A stretch of 64,000 nucleotides of DNA from Mesorhizobium sp. GbtcB19. Its GTDB lineage: Bacteria > Pseudomonadota > Alphaproteobacteria > Rhizobiales > Rhizobiaceae. Where the stretch lies: NCBI RefSeq assembly GCF_019091085.1, contig NZ_JAGXJY010000007.1, positions 124,001 through 188,000 on the forward strand, written 5' to 3'. How positions within the stretch are numbered: the stretch's first letter is position 1; each line of letters starts with the position of its first letter. Below, piece after piece: positions 54,200 through 63,960 of the stretch. Made by a program: the position numbers and the translations under genes. The notes beneath the pieces were generated by a model. It saw only the letters and a list, made by a program, of their open reading frames with translations. It did no database searches and had not been told where the DNA came from.

Positions 54200-54916
54200 C
54201 TACCCCACCGCCGGCCTGCCAAAAATCATCGCCAAAAACTCGGCCAGCCAGCGCTTGAGGTGCATGTCCCAGATCAGCCTGCCGCCGAGATGGTCGCGGC
54301 CGGGCTGGGCGCCGGGGAGCTCGAAGCGATGCGCGCCGCGTACCACCCAGCGCTGCATCATCGCGCGGGTCAGCTCGCCATGGAACTGGATGCCCCAGGC
54401 ATTGTCGCCATAACGGAACGCCTGGTTGGGGTAGGTTTCCGCGGTCGCCAGCAGCGTCGCTTCCTTCGGCAGAGAAAAGCCCTCGCGGTGGAACTGGTAG
54501 ACCATCTCCGGCCAGTGCAGCAGCTTCTTGCCGGCGTCGGTCGCCTTCAGCGGGTACCAGCCGATCTCGACCAGGCCTTCACCATGGCCCTCGACCTTGC
54601 CGCCGAGATGGTTGGCAAGCATCTGCGCGCCGAGGCAGATGCCAAGGAAGGGGCGGTTTTCCTTCAGCGGGATTTCCAGCCAGTCGGTCTCGCGGCGGAC
54701 GAATTCGTCCGAATCATTGGCGCTCATCGGCCCGCCGAACACCACCGCGCCCGCATGATCGTCCAGCGTGCAGGGCAGCGCATCGCCAAGCGGCGGCCGG
54801 CGGATATCGAGATCGAAGCCTTCTTCCAGCAGCATATGGCCGACGCGGCCGGGGCTCGAAGTCTCCTGATGCAGCACGATCAGGATTTTGGGTCTCGGCC
54901 TCGGTCTGGGTGGCAT
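54200..54916 (-). CDS. Class I glutamine amidotransferase (GMP synthase-like)
   Basis: This 238-residue domain has the nucleophile in FLGICLGAQMLANHLGGKV, the catalytic His in WGIQFHGELT, and AVVFGGPMSAND near the oxyanion strand. It is a free-standing amidotransferase of the GuaA-like class whose acceptor is unknown. The TerB-like gene lies 18 bases upstream in the same direction. Confidence 0.9.
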   Translation of the reverse strand: MPPRPRPRPKILIVLHQETSSPGRVGHMLLEEGFDLDIRRPPLGDALPCTLDDHAGAVVFGGPMSANDSDEFVRRETDWLEIPLKENRPFLGICLGAQMLANHLGGKVEGHGEGLVEIGWYPLKATDAGKKLLHWPEMVYQFHREGFSLPKEATLLATAETYPNQAFRYGDNAWGIQFHGELTRAMMQRWVVRGAHRFELPGAQPGRDHLGGRLIWDMHLKRWLAEFLAMIFGRPAVG

Positions 54917-54934
54917 GGAAGGCGATGGGTCCCG

Positions 54935-55414
54935 TTATTCGTCGCTCGAATTGCCCCGCGCGCCGGGCGCCTCTGCCGCCGCCTTGCGGCGCGCCTCGAT
55001 GCGGTCATGACGCTCGACGCCGATCAGTTCGGCGACCCGCCAGACCGTGTTGTCCTCTAGCTCGTGCAGCTCGCCGTCGGCATAGACGATTTCCCACATC
55101 AGGCCGATGAAGGCCTTGCGCGCCTCGGCGTCGAGGTCGCGCTTCAAGACGCTGGTGAAGGCGTAGAGGTCGATCGCCTCATTGTCGGCGCGCTCGCCGG
55201 CCGCGGCCAGCGCATCGAGCTCCTCGCCGCTCACCGAATAGGTCTCGGCCAGGATCTGCTTGAACCGCTCCCATTCGACGTCCTGCCGCACCCCGTCGGC
55301 GTTCATCACATGGTAGAGCAGCGCGGAGGCCGCGACGCGCGGATCGTCAGCGCTCGGCCTGGTCTCGCCGGCAGCCGGCAGATCCCTCAGGAAGGACAAT
55401 ACGCGTTCGAACAT
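54935..55414 (-). CDS. TerB-like (tellurite resistance-type) protein
   Basis: This 159-residue helical protein has the TerB fold pattern: ALLYHVMNADGVRQDVEWERF and GLMWEIVYADGELHELEDNTVWRVAELIGV, two acidic metal-binding-like repeats. Its role is unknown; the domain is common in alphaproteobacteria without linked tellurite genes. It lies 33 bases downstream of hemY in the same direction. Confidence 0.9.
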   Translation of the reverse strand: MFERVLSFLRDLPAAGETRPSADDPRVAASALLYHVMNADGVRQDVEWERFKQILAETYSVSGEELDALAAAGERADNEAIDLYAFTSVLKRDLDAEARKAFIGLMWEIVYADGELHELEDNTVWRVAELIGVERHDRIEARRKAAAEAPGARGNSSDE

Positions 55415-55447
55415 CGATATCTTTTCCCTGCCCGCCAAAACCCTGCC

Positions 55448-57007
55448 TCAGAACAAACGAAACCGGCGCGGCGTTTTTTCCGCAGCCTCTTCCGGCGCGA
55501 CGCCCGGATCGTCCGGGAGATGCGGCAACTCCGTACCCCGCGCGATGGTTTCCGCCTCACCAACGGTTTCGGCCACCGCTCTATCCTTCTCGCCACCATT
55601 AGGCTTCTCGACCGGCGCATCGGCAACGATGTCGATCGCCTTTTCAGCTGCTGCGGCCGGCGGCGCAGCAGTGATCGCCGGCACCGCGACATCGGCGTCG
55701 CTTTCGATCAGATGGCCAAGCCGTTCCATCGGCGCGCGCCAGGTGAAGGCATCGAGCTTGCCGGTGACCGGCGACACCGGCGCCCAGCGCTCGGAGATGA
55801 CGCCGTCCGCCACCCAGGCCGGATCGCGCGGCGCGCGCACCGCCTTGGCCAGCAATTGCCGCACCTTGCCCTGGTCGCCGGTGTCGGCTTCCTCGATATC
55901 GGCGAGCAGCAGGTAGGCGCCCTCGCGGCGATCCATGCGGATCGCGGACTCTGCCTCGCGCCGGGCGGTGGCGAAATCCTGCGCGTCGAGCGCTGCACGC
56001 GCCACGGCCATCGCCGACTCGGCGTGGTTCTTCTTCAGTTCCTGCAGCTTCTTCGCCCGGTTGAGGCGGTCGAGCACCGCGTCGCCCGGCCTGGCATGCG
56101 TGTAGAGCACGGCAATGTCGGGGTGCGGCTCGGCCTTCCACGCGGCCTCCAGGATCTTGGAACCCTTGCGCACGTCGCTTTGCCGGATAACCAGATCGGC
56201 GGCGATGACCGCCGCCGGCGCAAAATCGGGCGCGAGCTTGTTGGCTTCCAGCGCGGCGGTGCGGGCCGCGTTCGGGTCGCTGTCGACCAGCGCCTGCGCC
56301 TTGGCCGTCAGCAGCACAGCGCGGCGGCGGTTGGCCGCATCGCGCTCGATCTGCCGGGTCGATTTCTGCGCCTCGACCAGCTTCAGCGCGCCGTCCCAGT
56401 CGCCGCGCTCGGTCAGCTCCTCGAGCGTCGATTCCGCTGCCCAGGCGAGCTGCGGCGCCACCGCTGCGGCGCGGCCGGCATAATGGCGCGCAGCGTTGCG
56501 GTCGCCGAGCCGCTCGGCCTCCAGATAGAGGCCGCGCAGGCCGAGCAGCCGCATCTCGGGGTCGTCGAGCATGCGCTCGAACTTCTCGCGCGCGCCCTCA
56601 TGGTCGCCTTCGAGCAGCGAGGCCTGCGCGTCGAGCAGGTTGATCAGCGGCTCCTGGTCGGAGCTGATCAGCTTGGCCGCTTCCTTGGTTTTCTTACGCG
56701 CCAGCGCGCCATCGCCAGCGCCGGCCGCGATCATGCCCGTCGACAGCGCCTGGTAGCCGCGATCGCGGCGGCGCACCCTGAAATAGCGCGAGATCGTGTA
56801 GGGGCTGTTCCATAGTGACTTGATCAGCCACCAGACGATCATCACCGCGGCGACCACGGCGACGATCGCCACCGCCGCCACCATCAGCGTGACCTGATAC
56901 TGGTAGCCGTTGAAGGTGACGAGCATCTCGCCCGGACGGTCGGCCAGCCAGGCAAAGCCGAGTCCCAGCGCGAAGACGACGGCGAGGAAGGCGAGGAGGC
57001 GGATCAT
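55448..57007 (-). CDS. HemY-like heme biosynthesis-associated membrane protein
   Basis: The 519-residue product has two N-terminal membrane helices (LLAFLAVVFALGLGFAWLA and VTLMVAAVAIVAVVAAVMIV), a HemY_N pattern (FRVRRRDRGYQALSTGMIAAGAGD) and TPR-like helices to about 400. The C-terminus is acidic and disordered. HemY-N proteins sit next to hemC/hemD in many proteobacteria; the molecular role is not clear. It follows the mitofilin-like gene by 10 bases. Confidence 0.92.
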   Translation of the reverse strand: MIRLLAFLAVVFALGLGFAWLADRPGEMLVTFNGYQYQVTLMVAAVAIVAVVAAVMIVWWLIKSLWNSPYTISRYFRVRRRDRGYQALSTGMIAAGAGDGALARKKTKEAAKLISSDQEPLINLLDAQASLLEGDHEGAREKFERMLDDPEMRLLGLRGLYLEAERLGDRNAARHYAGRAAAVAPQLAWAAESTLEELTERGDWDGALKLVEAQKSTRQIERDAANRRRAVLLTAKAQALVDSDPNAARTAALEANKLAPDFAPAAVIAADLVIRQSDVRKGSKILEAAWKAEPHPDIAVLYTHARPGDAVLDRLNRAKKLQELKKNHAESAMAVARAALDAQDFATARREAESAIRMDRREGAYLLLADIEEADTGDQGKVRQLLAKAVRAPRDPAWVADGVISERWAPVSPVTGKLDAFTWRAPMERLGHLIESDADVAVPAITAAPPAAAAEKAIDIVADAPVEKPNGGEKDRAVAETVGEAETIARGTELPHLPDDPGVAPEEAAEKTPRRFRLF

Positions 57008-57017
57008 CTTTTCGTCC

Positions 57018-58475
57018 TCACGCCTTCGTCGCGCCGGCGATCAGCGCTTCGAGCTGCTTTTCGACCTCCAGCCGTGCCTTCAGTTTGCCGGCAAAATCGG
57101 CGCCGGCCGCCTTCGAGGCGTCGGGCAGCGTGTCATATTCGCCGAGCGCCTTGGCGTAGTCGCCCTGGTTGACCGCCACTTCGATACGCGCAATGGTTTC
57201 GGGCGCCCCTTTGCCTTCGACGGCGCCGACCGGCCGCACCTTGACCAGCGATTCCGCGCTCGACACCAAGCTCTGGAAGAAACCGGCATTCTGGTCGACC
57301 GGCGTCGCCGCCTCGACCATGGCACTGGCGGCGGCGTCGACCTCCGAAGCAATCGTGGCGCGGGTCGGCACGCCCTTCTCGGCATAGGACCGCAGCGCCG
57401 CGAGCTCGGGCGCATCCGGCGCGATGGCGGCGAAGGTGTCGAGCTCGGTCGCGAACGGCGCGCCGCGATCGAGCGCGGACTTCAGCGCTGCAGCCGCAAT
57501 CGCCAGCGCGATCTTGGGCTGCGAAGCCTGCGCCTCGACCTTGCCGGAGAGTTGCGACACGGATTGCTCAAGTGCTGCAACCCGGCCGTCTTCGGCCTTG
57601 GCCGCGTCGCCGGTCGACTTCACCTGAGCGTCGAGCCCGGCGATCTTCTCGTTGAGCGGCCCGAGATCGACGGGCGCCGCGCTGCCATTCTTCTGCAGAT
57701 CGGCGATCGTCGTCTCGATCTGGCCGACCTTGTCGGTCAGCGCCTTGAGCGCGCTGCCGTCGCCGCTCTGTCCGGCTGAGGATTTCAGCGCCGCGACATC
57801 GGTCTTGACCTGTTCGATTGCCGAAGACAGACCATCGACCTTGGCTGAGGCGCCGGTGCCGCCACTTTCCTTCAGCGCCGCGATCTCGCTCTTCAGCGAA
57901 GCGATCTCGCCATTCACTCCGTCGAGCGATCCGCCATTCGATCCCGGCGCGCCAATCAGCCCGACCGCTTGCAGCAGGCCGGCGCCGGCAAGCGCGATCA
58001 CGCCGCCGATGACGCCGGCGGCAATGGCGTTGACGCCGGTTTTGCGCGATGGCTGCGGCGCGCGATCCTCGTCCCGTGTCTCGCTGGGCTTCGCTGTCGA
58101 GGCGCCGGCGCTGGCCGCGGATGCGTCCTCGAAATTGTACTCGAAGCCCTTGGGCTCACTCTTTGGCGCATCGGAGGCGCCGGGATACGGCGCTTCCGGC
58201 TCGGCCTTGCCGGCCTCGGGCTTGTCGGCCGCTGCCTGCGCGGCGTCGCTGTGCTCCCACGGCTCGATATCGGCCTGCTCGGCATGGATCGGCTCTTCCG
58301 GAGCCTCCGGCTGCGAAGCGGCGGCCGCCTCGTCCGCCTTCGCCTCGTCGGTCTGCGCGGCCTCGGCCTTGGCGGCATCCTCGTCGGTGATTCGCGAGAC
58401 GGCGCCGGGCTCGAGTTCGATCGTCACCGGCTCGCGCCGGGTCTTCGAATGTCGCATCTTCGGCGTCTTGACCAT
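57018..58475 (-). CDS. Mitofilin-like (COG4223) inner-membrane protein
   Basis: The 485-residue product has an Ala/Glu/Asp/Lys-rich disordered cytoplasmic part (about 1-140), one membrane helix (AIAAGVIGGVIALAGAGLLQ), a long coiled coil (about 180-310) and a C-terminal mitofilin-like domain (SLVKVRPVGAVEGKG, GDYAKALGEYDTLP). Alphaproteobacterial members are related to mitochondrial Mic60 and typically lie between hemD and hemY, as here. ATG 58475 was chosen over an upstream one. Confidence 0.9.
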   Translation of the reverse strand: MVKTPKMRHSKTRREPVTIELEPGAVSRITDEDAAKAEAAQTDEAKADEAAAASQPEAPEEPIHAEQADIEPWEHSDAAQAAADKPEAGKAEPEAPYPGASDAPKSEPKGFEYNFEDASAASAGASTAKPSETRDEDRAPQPSRKTGVNAIAAGVIGGVIALAGAGLLQAVGLIGAPGSNGGSLDGVNGEIASLKSEIAALKESGGTGASAKVDGLSSAIEQVKTDVAALKSSAGQSGDGSALKALTDKVGQIETTIADLQKNGSAAPVDLGPLNEKIAGLDAQVKSTGDAAKAEDGRVAALEQSVSQLSGKVEAQASQPKIALAIAAAALKSALDRGAPFATELDTFAAIAPDAPELAALRSYAEKGVPTRATIASEVDAAASAMVEAATPVDQNAGFFQSLVSSAESLVKVRPVGAVEGKGAPETIARIEVAVNQGDYAKALGEYDTLPDASKAAGADFAGKLKARLEVEKQLEALIAGATKA

Positions 58476-58580
58476 GCTTGGGCTCCGCGAACTGGCTTGG
58501 GGATGGTTCAAAGGGTCTCGAGCGTCAGGATGCTCTAGCACATCACCAAGCGGTGAAAAGGGGCGGTGTGATGACGCGGC

Positions 58581-59294
58581 CTAGCGCGGTTGCGACAAAA
58601 GCTCGATAAGCGCGTCTTCTTCAGGCTGGGATGCAATGCTGATCCTTTGACCGGCAATCCCACCCAGCGGTCCGGCGACACGCGCAGAGAGCGTCAAAAA
58701 TTCCGTTTTTTCAAAAAGCTGCCGCAAGGCAGGCCGCGCAATTAGCTTGATCAGCGCCGCGCTGGCCTTGCCTGAGTAAAGCAGCGCGGCCTCGACCGGC
58801 TGGCCCGACAGACGGGCCAGCACATCGGCATCGCCATAGTCGATGCCGGTTGTGTCGTAAGTTTCGATCGGCTGGACATGCACGCCAGCCGCCGACAGCC
58901 GCTCCTCGAACGCCTGGAAGCGGACGCGGCCGCACAGATAGACGATTGTCTTGCCGGCAAGGCCGCCGACGATGGCGTCGGCCAGCGCCTCGGCATCGCC
59001 CGGACCTTCCGTGACGGCGAGCAATCCCGCCGCGCGGCAGGCTTCCGCCGTCCGTTTGCCAACCGCGTGGCATGGCAGGCCCGCGAGCGCCGCAACCAGC
59101 GCCTTGGGCGCATGACGCACCGCATTGGCGCTGGTAACAGTGACCGCGACGGTATCGGCACCGATGGTCGCCTCGACCGGCAAGGCGCGCGTTTCCGTCA
59201 GCGGAAGCAGGATCGGCTGAAATCCGCCGGCTTCGAGGCGTCGTGCCGTGCGCGACGCGCCAGGCTCCGGCCTCGTCACCAGGACGCGGACCAT
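58581..59294 (-). CDS. hemD: Uroporphyrinogen-III synthase
   Basis: This 237-residue HemD has the weakly conserved two-domain pattern: VLVTRPEPGASRTARRLEAG, VTSANAVRHAPKAL, AVGKRTAEACRAAG and ALLYSGKASAALIKL. It closes hydroxymethylbilane to uroporphyrinogen III. ATG 59294 follows the hemC stop by one base (TGA-C-ATG). Confidence 0.93.
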   Translation of the reverse strand: MVRVLVTRPEPGASRTARRLEAGGFQPILLPLTETRALPVEATIGADTVAVTVTSANAVRHAPKALVAALAGLPCHAVGKRTAEACRAAGLLAVTEGPGDAEALADAIVGGLAGKTIVYLCGRVRFQAFEERLSAAGVHVQPIETYDTTGIDYGDADVLARLSGQPVEAALLYSGKASAALIKLIARPALRQLFEKTEFLTLSARVAGPLGGIAGQRISIASQPEEDALIELLSQPR

Positions 59295-59295
59295 G

Positions 59296-60219
59296 TCAGG
59301 CCCAGCCGTCGAAGAATTTTGCGCCGGCCCGGGCACGCACCGTCCGCGCGGCGTCGATGCCGATTTCCGCCGCGTCCGCGGCCTCGCCGTCCAGCCGCAC
59401 CTCATGCGATTCCGTGCCGTCGGGCGAAATGATCAGCCCGGCAAAGGAGAGTTTCTCGCCCGCCACCGTCGCATGGCCGGCGATCGGCGTGCGGCACGAG
59501 CCGTCGAGCGCGGCGAGGAAAGCGCGCTCGCAGGCCAAGGCCTGGCCGGTCGGCACGTGATGGATCGCCGCCAGCATGTTTTCGACGGCGCGGTCTCCGA
59601 TGCGCGTCTCGATGCCGATCGCCCCTTGCCCCGGCGCCGGCGGGAAATCCTCCAGCGGCATCAGGTCGGTGACGACATGTTCGAGGCCTAGCCGTTTCAG
59701 CCCGGCATAAGCGAGGATGGTGCCTTCGGCGACGCCCTCGTCCAGCTTGCGCAGCCTGGTCTGCACATTGCCGCGAAAGATCACCACGTCGAGGTCCGGC
59801 CGCATCCGGCGGATCAGCGCCTGACGACGCAGCGACGACGATCCGACAGTGGCGCCATGCGGCAGGTCGGCGATCCGTTTCGCTGTCTTGCCGATGAAAG
59901 CGTCGCGCGCATCCTCGCGCGGCAGGAAGGTGCAAAGCTCCAGCCCGTCGGGCAGCACCGTCGGCATGTCCTTCGACGAATGCACCGCGATGTCGATGCG
60001 GCCATCGAGCAGCGCCTCCTCGATTTCCTTGGTGAACAGGCCCTTGCCGCCGGCCTCCGACAGCGGCCGGTCCTGGATGCGGTCGCCGCTGGTCGAGATC
60101 GGCATCACTTCGAATGCCTGCTCGGGCAGGCCATGCGCTTGCATCAGCCGCGCCCGCGTCTCATGCGCCTGAGCCAGGGCCAGCGGGCTTCCGCGTGTTC
60201 CGATTTTCAAAGTTTGCAT
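59296..60219 (-). CDS. hemC: Hydroxymethylbilane synthase (porphobilinogen deaminase)
   Basis: This 307-residue enzyme has [19 protein letters not shown], the Asp in [26 protein letters not shown] and the cofactor-binding Cys in [13 protein letters not shown]. It joins four porphobilinogen units. It heads the hemC-hemD-mitofilin-hemY set and is divergent from tsaD with a 64-base gap. Confidence 0.97.
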   Translation of the reverse strand: MQTLKIGTRGSPLALAQAHETRARLMQAHGLPEQAFEVMPISTSGDRIQDRPLSEAGGKGLFTKEIEEALLDGRIDIAVHSSKDMPTVLPDGLELCTFLPREDARDAFIGKTAKRIADLPHGATVGSSSLRRQALIRRMRPDLDVVIFRGNVQTRLRKLDEGVAEGTILAYAGLKRLGLEHVVTDLMPLEDFPPAPGQGAIGIETRIGDRAVENMLAAIHHVPTGQALACERAFLAALDGSCRTPIAGHATVAGEKLSFAGLIISPDGTESHEVRLDGEAADAAEIGIDAARTVRARAGAKFFDGWA

Positions 60220-60283
60220 GGCGCGCGGTCCGTGATAACCCCCGAGGCAGCTTGAGGTCTGCCGGGCCTTTTCCTAATTGGGA

Positions 60284-61408
60284 ATGGCCGGTGACACAAT
60301 CTTTGAGGCCAGCGACCAATTGATCCGCGTTCTGGGCATTGAGACGAGCTGCGACGAGACGGCGGCCAGCGTCGTGGCGCTGGAGGGCGGAGCCGCGCCC
60401 GAAATCCTGTCCAACGTGGTGCTGAGCCAGATCGAGGAGCACGCGGCCTTCGGCGGCGTCGTGCCCGAGATTGCCGCGCGTGCCCATGTCGAGGCGCTGG
60501 ACGGCATCGTCGAGGCGGCACTTGCCGACTCGTCCGTATCGCTGGATGAGGTCGACGCGATCGCCGCGACGGCCGGCCCCGGCCTGGTCGGCGGCCTGAT
60601 CGTCGGCCTGATGACGGCCAAGGCGATCGCCGCCGCCGCCAACAAGCCGTTGATCGCCATCAACCATCTCGAAGGCCACGCGCTGACGGCGCGGCTGACC
60701 GACGGTCTCGATTTCCCCTATCTGCTGCTGCTCGTCTCCGGCGGCCACACCCAGATCGTCGCGGTGCGCGGCGTCGGCGATTACCAGCGCTGGGCGACCA
60801 CCATCGACGACGCGCTCGGCGAAGCCTTCGACAAAACGGCCAAGATGCTCGGCCTGCCCTATCCCGGCGGCCCGAATGTCGAGAAGGCGGCGGCCAATGG
60901 CGATGCCAGCCGCTTTGCCTTCCCGCGCCCGATGAAGGGCTCGGCGCAGCCGGACTTTTCCTTCTCCGGCCTGAAGACGGCGGTGCGCCAGGCGGCAACC
61001 GCGATTGCGCCGCTGAGCGACAAGGATGTCGCCGACATCTGCGCCTCCTTCCAGGCGGCGGTGGCCGACGCGCTGGGCGACCGCGTGGCGCGCGCGCTTG
61101 CCCGCTTCCGCCAGGAATTCCCCGATCAGGCAAGGCCGGCGCTGGTCGTTGCCGGCGGCGTTGCCGCCAACCGCACGATCAAGGCGACGCTTGAAGCGCT
61201 TTGTTCGCAAGCCGGCTTCGCCTTCGTCGCGCCGCCGCAAAAGCTCTGCACCGACAACGCCGCGATGATCGCCTGGGCCGGCATCGAGCGGCTGCGCGCC
61301 GGCATCGCCGACGAAAACACCGCCGACTTCGTGCCGCGTTCACGCTGGCCGCTCGACAGTGTCTCGACACCCTTGGTTGGCTCCGGCCGGCGCGGTGCCA
61401 AGGCATGA
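60284..61408 (+). CDS. tsaD: TsaD, tRNA t6A synthesis threonylcarbamoyl transferase
   Basis: The 374-residue product has [16 protein letters not shown], the metal site in [13 protein letters not shown] (HxxxH), VSGGHTQIV, and [13 protein letters not shown]. It transfers threonylcarbamoyl to A37 of tRNAs reading ANN codons. ATG 60284 was chosen over a TTG two codons upstream. Its stop overlaps the gpsA start (ATGA). Confidence 0.97.
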   Translation: MAGDTIFEASDQLIRVLGIETSCDETAASVVALEGGAAPEILSNVVLSQIEEHAAFGGVVPEIAARAHVEALDGIVEAALADSSVSLDEVDAIAATAGPGLVGGLIVGLMTAKAIAAAANKPLIAINHLEGHALTARLTDGLDFPYLLLLVSGGHTQIVAVRGVGDYQRWATTIDDALGEAFDKTAKMLGLPYPGGPNVEKAAANGDASRFAFPRPMKGSAQPDFSFSGLKTAVRQAATAIAPLSDKDVADICASFQAAVADALGDRVARALARFRQEFPDQARPALVVAGGVAANRTIKATLEALCSQAGFAFVAPPQKLCTDNAAMIAWAGIERLRAGIADENTADFVPRSRWPLDSVSTPLVGSGRRGAKA

Positions 61409-62424
61409 GCGCGAAGGCAACGAGCGACACGAAATCGGGAAGCGGCTGGCGCGTTGCGGTGCTCGGCGGCGGCGCCTGGGGCACGGCCCTGGCGCTCGCC
61501 ATGCTGCGCGCTGGTCATGATGTCCGGCTTTATGCCCGCGACGCCGAAACCGTCGCTGCCGTCGCCCGCGGCGAGAACCCGCGCTACCTGCCCGGCATCA
61601 GCATCGCGCCCGGCATCGCGGCCACCAGCGATATGGCTGCGGCGCTCGCCGGCGCCGATTGCGTGCTGGCAGTGACGCCGGCGCAGTCGCTGCGCGCGGT
61701 CCTGGCCGCTGCGCGCAACCATGTGCCTCGGGGAGCGCCGCTGGTGCTCTGCGCCAAGGGCATCGAGCGCGACACCGGCGCGCTGCTCTCGGCGATCGTC
61801 GCGGAGACCTTGCCCAACAATCCCGTGGCCGCATTGTCCGGTCCGAGCTTCGCCAGCGATGTCGCGCGCGGCCTGCCGACGGCGGTTGTCGTGGCCGCGA
61901 GCGACGGTGAACTGGCGGCCGAGCTTGCCGCCCGCTTCTCGGCCGAAAACCTGCGCTGCTATTCCAGCGACGACCTGATCGGCGTCGAGATCGGCGGCGC
62001 GCTGAAGAACGTCTTTGCCATCGCCGCCGGCGCGGTCACCGGCGCCGGGCTCGGGGCCAGCGCCCAGGCCGCCATGGTGACGCGCGGCTTCGTCGAATTG
62101 CGCCGCATCGGCGCCGCCTTCGGCGCGAAACCGGAGACTCTGATGGGGCTTTCCGGCCTCGGCGACCTGTTGCTGACCTGTTCCTCGGCGCAGTCGCGCA
62201 ATTTCGCCTACGGCCTGGCGCTCGGCCAGGGCAAGCCGCTTGCCGGCCTGCCGCTCGCCGAAGGCGTGGCGACGGCGGGCATTGCCGCGCGCATCGCCGC
62301 CGAGCGCGGCATCGAGGCGCCGATCATTTCCGCCGTCGCCGCCATCCTCGACGGCAAGGTAACCATCGGCCAGGCGGTGACCGCGCTGATGACGCGGCCG
62401 CTCAAAACCGAAACCGACATCTGA
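61405..62424 (+). CDS. gpsA: Glycerol-3-phosphate dehydrogenase (NAD(P)+)
   Basis: This 339-residue enzyme has [47 protein letters not shown] and the catalytic Lys in [17 protein letters not shown]. It makes sn-glycerol 3-phosphate for phospholipids. It overlaps tsaD by four bases. Confidence 0.97.
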   Translation: MSAKATSDTKSGSGWRVAVLGGGAWGTALALAMLRAGHDVRLYARDAETVAAVARGENPRYLPGISIAPGIAATSDMAAALAGADCVLAVTPAQSLRAVLAAARNHVPRGAPLVLCAKGIERDTGALLSAIVAETLPNNPVAALSGPSFASDVARGLPTAVVVAASDGELAAELAARFSAENLRCYSSDDLIGVEIGGALKNVFAIAAGAVTGAGLGASAQAAMVTRGFVELRRIGAAFGAKPETLMGLSGLGDLLLTCSSAQSRNFAYGLALGQGKPLAGLPLAEGVATAGIAARIAAERGIEAPIISAVAAILDGKVTIGQAVTALMTRPLKTETDI

Positions 62425-62442
62425 ACCATCGGAGTTTGAAAG

Positions 62443-62739
62443 ATGCTGTTTGCGTTGATTTGCAAGGACAAGCCCGGCAGCCTGCAGGTTCGCCTCGACA
62501 CGCGGCCCACGCATGTCGCCTTCCTGGAAGGCCTGAACGCCGAAGGCAAGCTCGCCTTCGCCGGCCCGTTTCTCAATGCCGAGGGCAAGCCGGACGGCAG
62601 CCTCGTCGTGGTCGAGGCGCCGGACCTGGCAACCGCGCAGGCGCTGTCGGCAGCCGACCCCTACGCCAAGGCTGGCCTGTTCGAGAGCGTCGAAATCCGC
62701 CAGTGGAACTGGACCTTCAACAAGCCGGCGGCTAGTTAA
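62443..62739 (+). CDS. YciI-family protein
   Basis: This 98-residue protein has the YciI ferredoxin-like fold pattern: LFALICKDKPGSLQVRLDTR, FLEGLNAEGKLAFAGPFL and DPYAKAGLFESVEIRQWNW, including the conserved His and Asp (HVAF and ADPY). Its function in this setting is unknown. It lies 18 bases after gpsA and may be in the same operon. Confidence 0.92.
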   Translation: MLFALICKDKPGSLQVRLDTRPTHVAFLEGLNAEGKLAFAGPFLNAEGKPDGSLVVVEAPDLATAQALSAADPYAKAGLFESVEIRQWNWTFNKPAAS

Positions 62740-62757
62740 TTCGCAGTAGAAGCGCCT

Positions 62758-62807
62758 GACGCAATTCCAGGAAAAGTGTCGCACGGTTTTCCGTCCGGAA
62801 TTGCGTC
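62758..62807. repeat. RIME-like palindromic repeat, copy 5
   Basis: GACGCAATTCC and GGAATTGCGTC are perfect 11-bp ends, with inner GGAAAA/TTTTCC. Only the first hairpin of the two-part form is present. It separates YciI from the EVE gene and is followed by CAAACAAAAGATTGAGG. Confidence 0.82.
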
Positions 62808-62831
62808 AAACAAAAGATTGAGGACCAAAAG

Positions 62832-63257
62832 ATGAACTACTGGCTGTTCAAGTCCGAACCCTCGGTCTTTTCCTTCGAGGCGCTGAAGGCCAAGGGCAAG
62901 GCCGGCACGCAGTGGGACGGCGTGCGCAACTACGCCGCCCGCAACAACATGAAGGCCATGCAGATCGGCGATCTCGGCTTCTTCTACCATTCCAACCAGG
63001 GGCTCGACATCGTCGGCATCGCCGAGGTCTGCGCGCTGGCGCACCCCGACAGCACGACCGACGATCCGCGCTGGGAATGCGTCGACATCCGCGCCTTCAA
63101 GGACGTGCCGAAGCCGGTGACGCTGGAACAGGTCAAAGCCAATCCCAAGCTCGCCGAGATGGCGCTGGTCCGGCTCGGCCGGCTTTCCGTGCAGCCGGTG
63201 ACGCCGGCCGAATGGAAAGAGGTCTGCCGCATGGCCGAGCTTAACCCGGCGCCGTGA
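62832..63257 (+). CDS. EVE-domain protein
   Basis: This 141-residue PUA-like EVE domain has YWLFKSEPSVFSFEALKAKG, WDGVRNYAARNNMKAMQIGD and GLDIVGIAEVC. EVE domains bind modified bases in nucleic acids in some systems. Here it sits with a methyltransferase whose start overlaps its stop (GTGA). Confidence 0.94.
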   Translation: MNYWLFKSEPSVFSFEALKAKGKAGTQWDGVRNYAARNNMKAMQIGDLGFFYHSNQGLDIVGIAEVCALAHPDSTTDDPRWECVDIRAFKDVPKPVTLEQVKANPKLAEMALVRLGRLSVQPVTPAEWKEVCRMAELNPAP

Positions 63258-63910
63258 CGAAGCTTTCGCCGAAGAGCGCCAAGAAATTCGTCCTCGACAA
63301 CACGGCGCTGATGGCGCCGCCGCACGTGCCGGAAGTGCTTTTGCACCTCGCCGACGAGGCGCATGACCTTTGGCTGCGCACCGAGGAGGAGCTGGCCGAG
63401 ATCGGCCTGCCGCCGCCCTTCTGGGCCTTTGCCTGGGCCGGCGGCCAGGGCCTCGCCCGCTATGTGCTCGACCATCCAACAATAGTGCGCGGCAGGCGCG
63501 TGCTCGACTTCGCCACCGGCTCGGGCCTCGTCGCGATCGCGGCGATCAAGGCAGGCGCCGCGGAAGTCATCGCCGCCGACATCGACCCGTTTTGCGAGAC
63601 GGCCATCGCGCTCAACCTCGAAGCCAACGCCGTCGAGGCGCAATTCCTCGGCGTGGATTGCGTCGACTCGGACGATGGCTGGGACGTCGTGCTTGCCGGC
63701 GATGTCTTCTACGACAAGGCCTTCGCCGACAGGCTGCTGCCCTGGTTCGCGGGGTTGCGGGCGCGCGGCACCGACATCCTCGTCGGCGATCCCGGTCGCG
63801 CCTATCTGCCGAAGACCGGGCTGCAATCGCTCGCTGTCTATGAGGTACCGGTGACGCGGGTGCTGGAAGATGCCGAGGTCAAGCGCACGACCATCTGGCG
63901 CCTTGCTTGA
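63254..63910 (+). CDS. Protein/small-molecule methyltransferase (Nnt1/ETF-beta lysine methylase-like)
   Basis: The 218-residue product has the SAM motif VLDFATGSGLVAIAAIKAGA and PPPFWAFAWAGGQGLARYVLD upstream, as in METTL20/ETFB lysine methyltransferases and nicotinamide N-methylase-like proteins, and DVVLAGDVFYDKAFA in motif IV. It starts with GTG overlapping the EVE stop. ETF-beta is a likely substrate class by similarity only. Confidence 0.88.
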   Translation: MTKLSPKSAKKFVLDNTALMAPPHVPEVLLHLADEAHDLWLRTEEELAEIGLPPPFWAFAWAGGQGLARYVLDHPTIVRGRRVLDFATGSGLVAIAAIKAGAAEVIAADIDPFCETAIALNLEANAVEAQFLGVDCVDSDDGWDVVLAGDVFYDKAFADRLLPWFAGLRARGTDILVGDPGRAYLPKTGLQSLAVYEVPVTRVLEDAEVKRTTIWRLA

Positions 63911-63960
63911 CGCGACGGGCGAACAAGCGTTCCATCGCATTTCGATTTGGAGGGGAAAGC

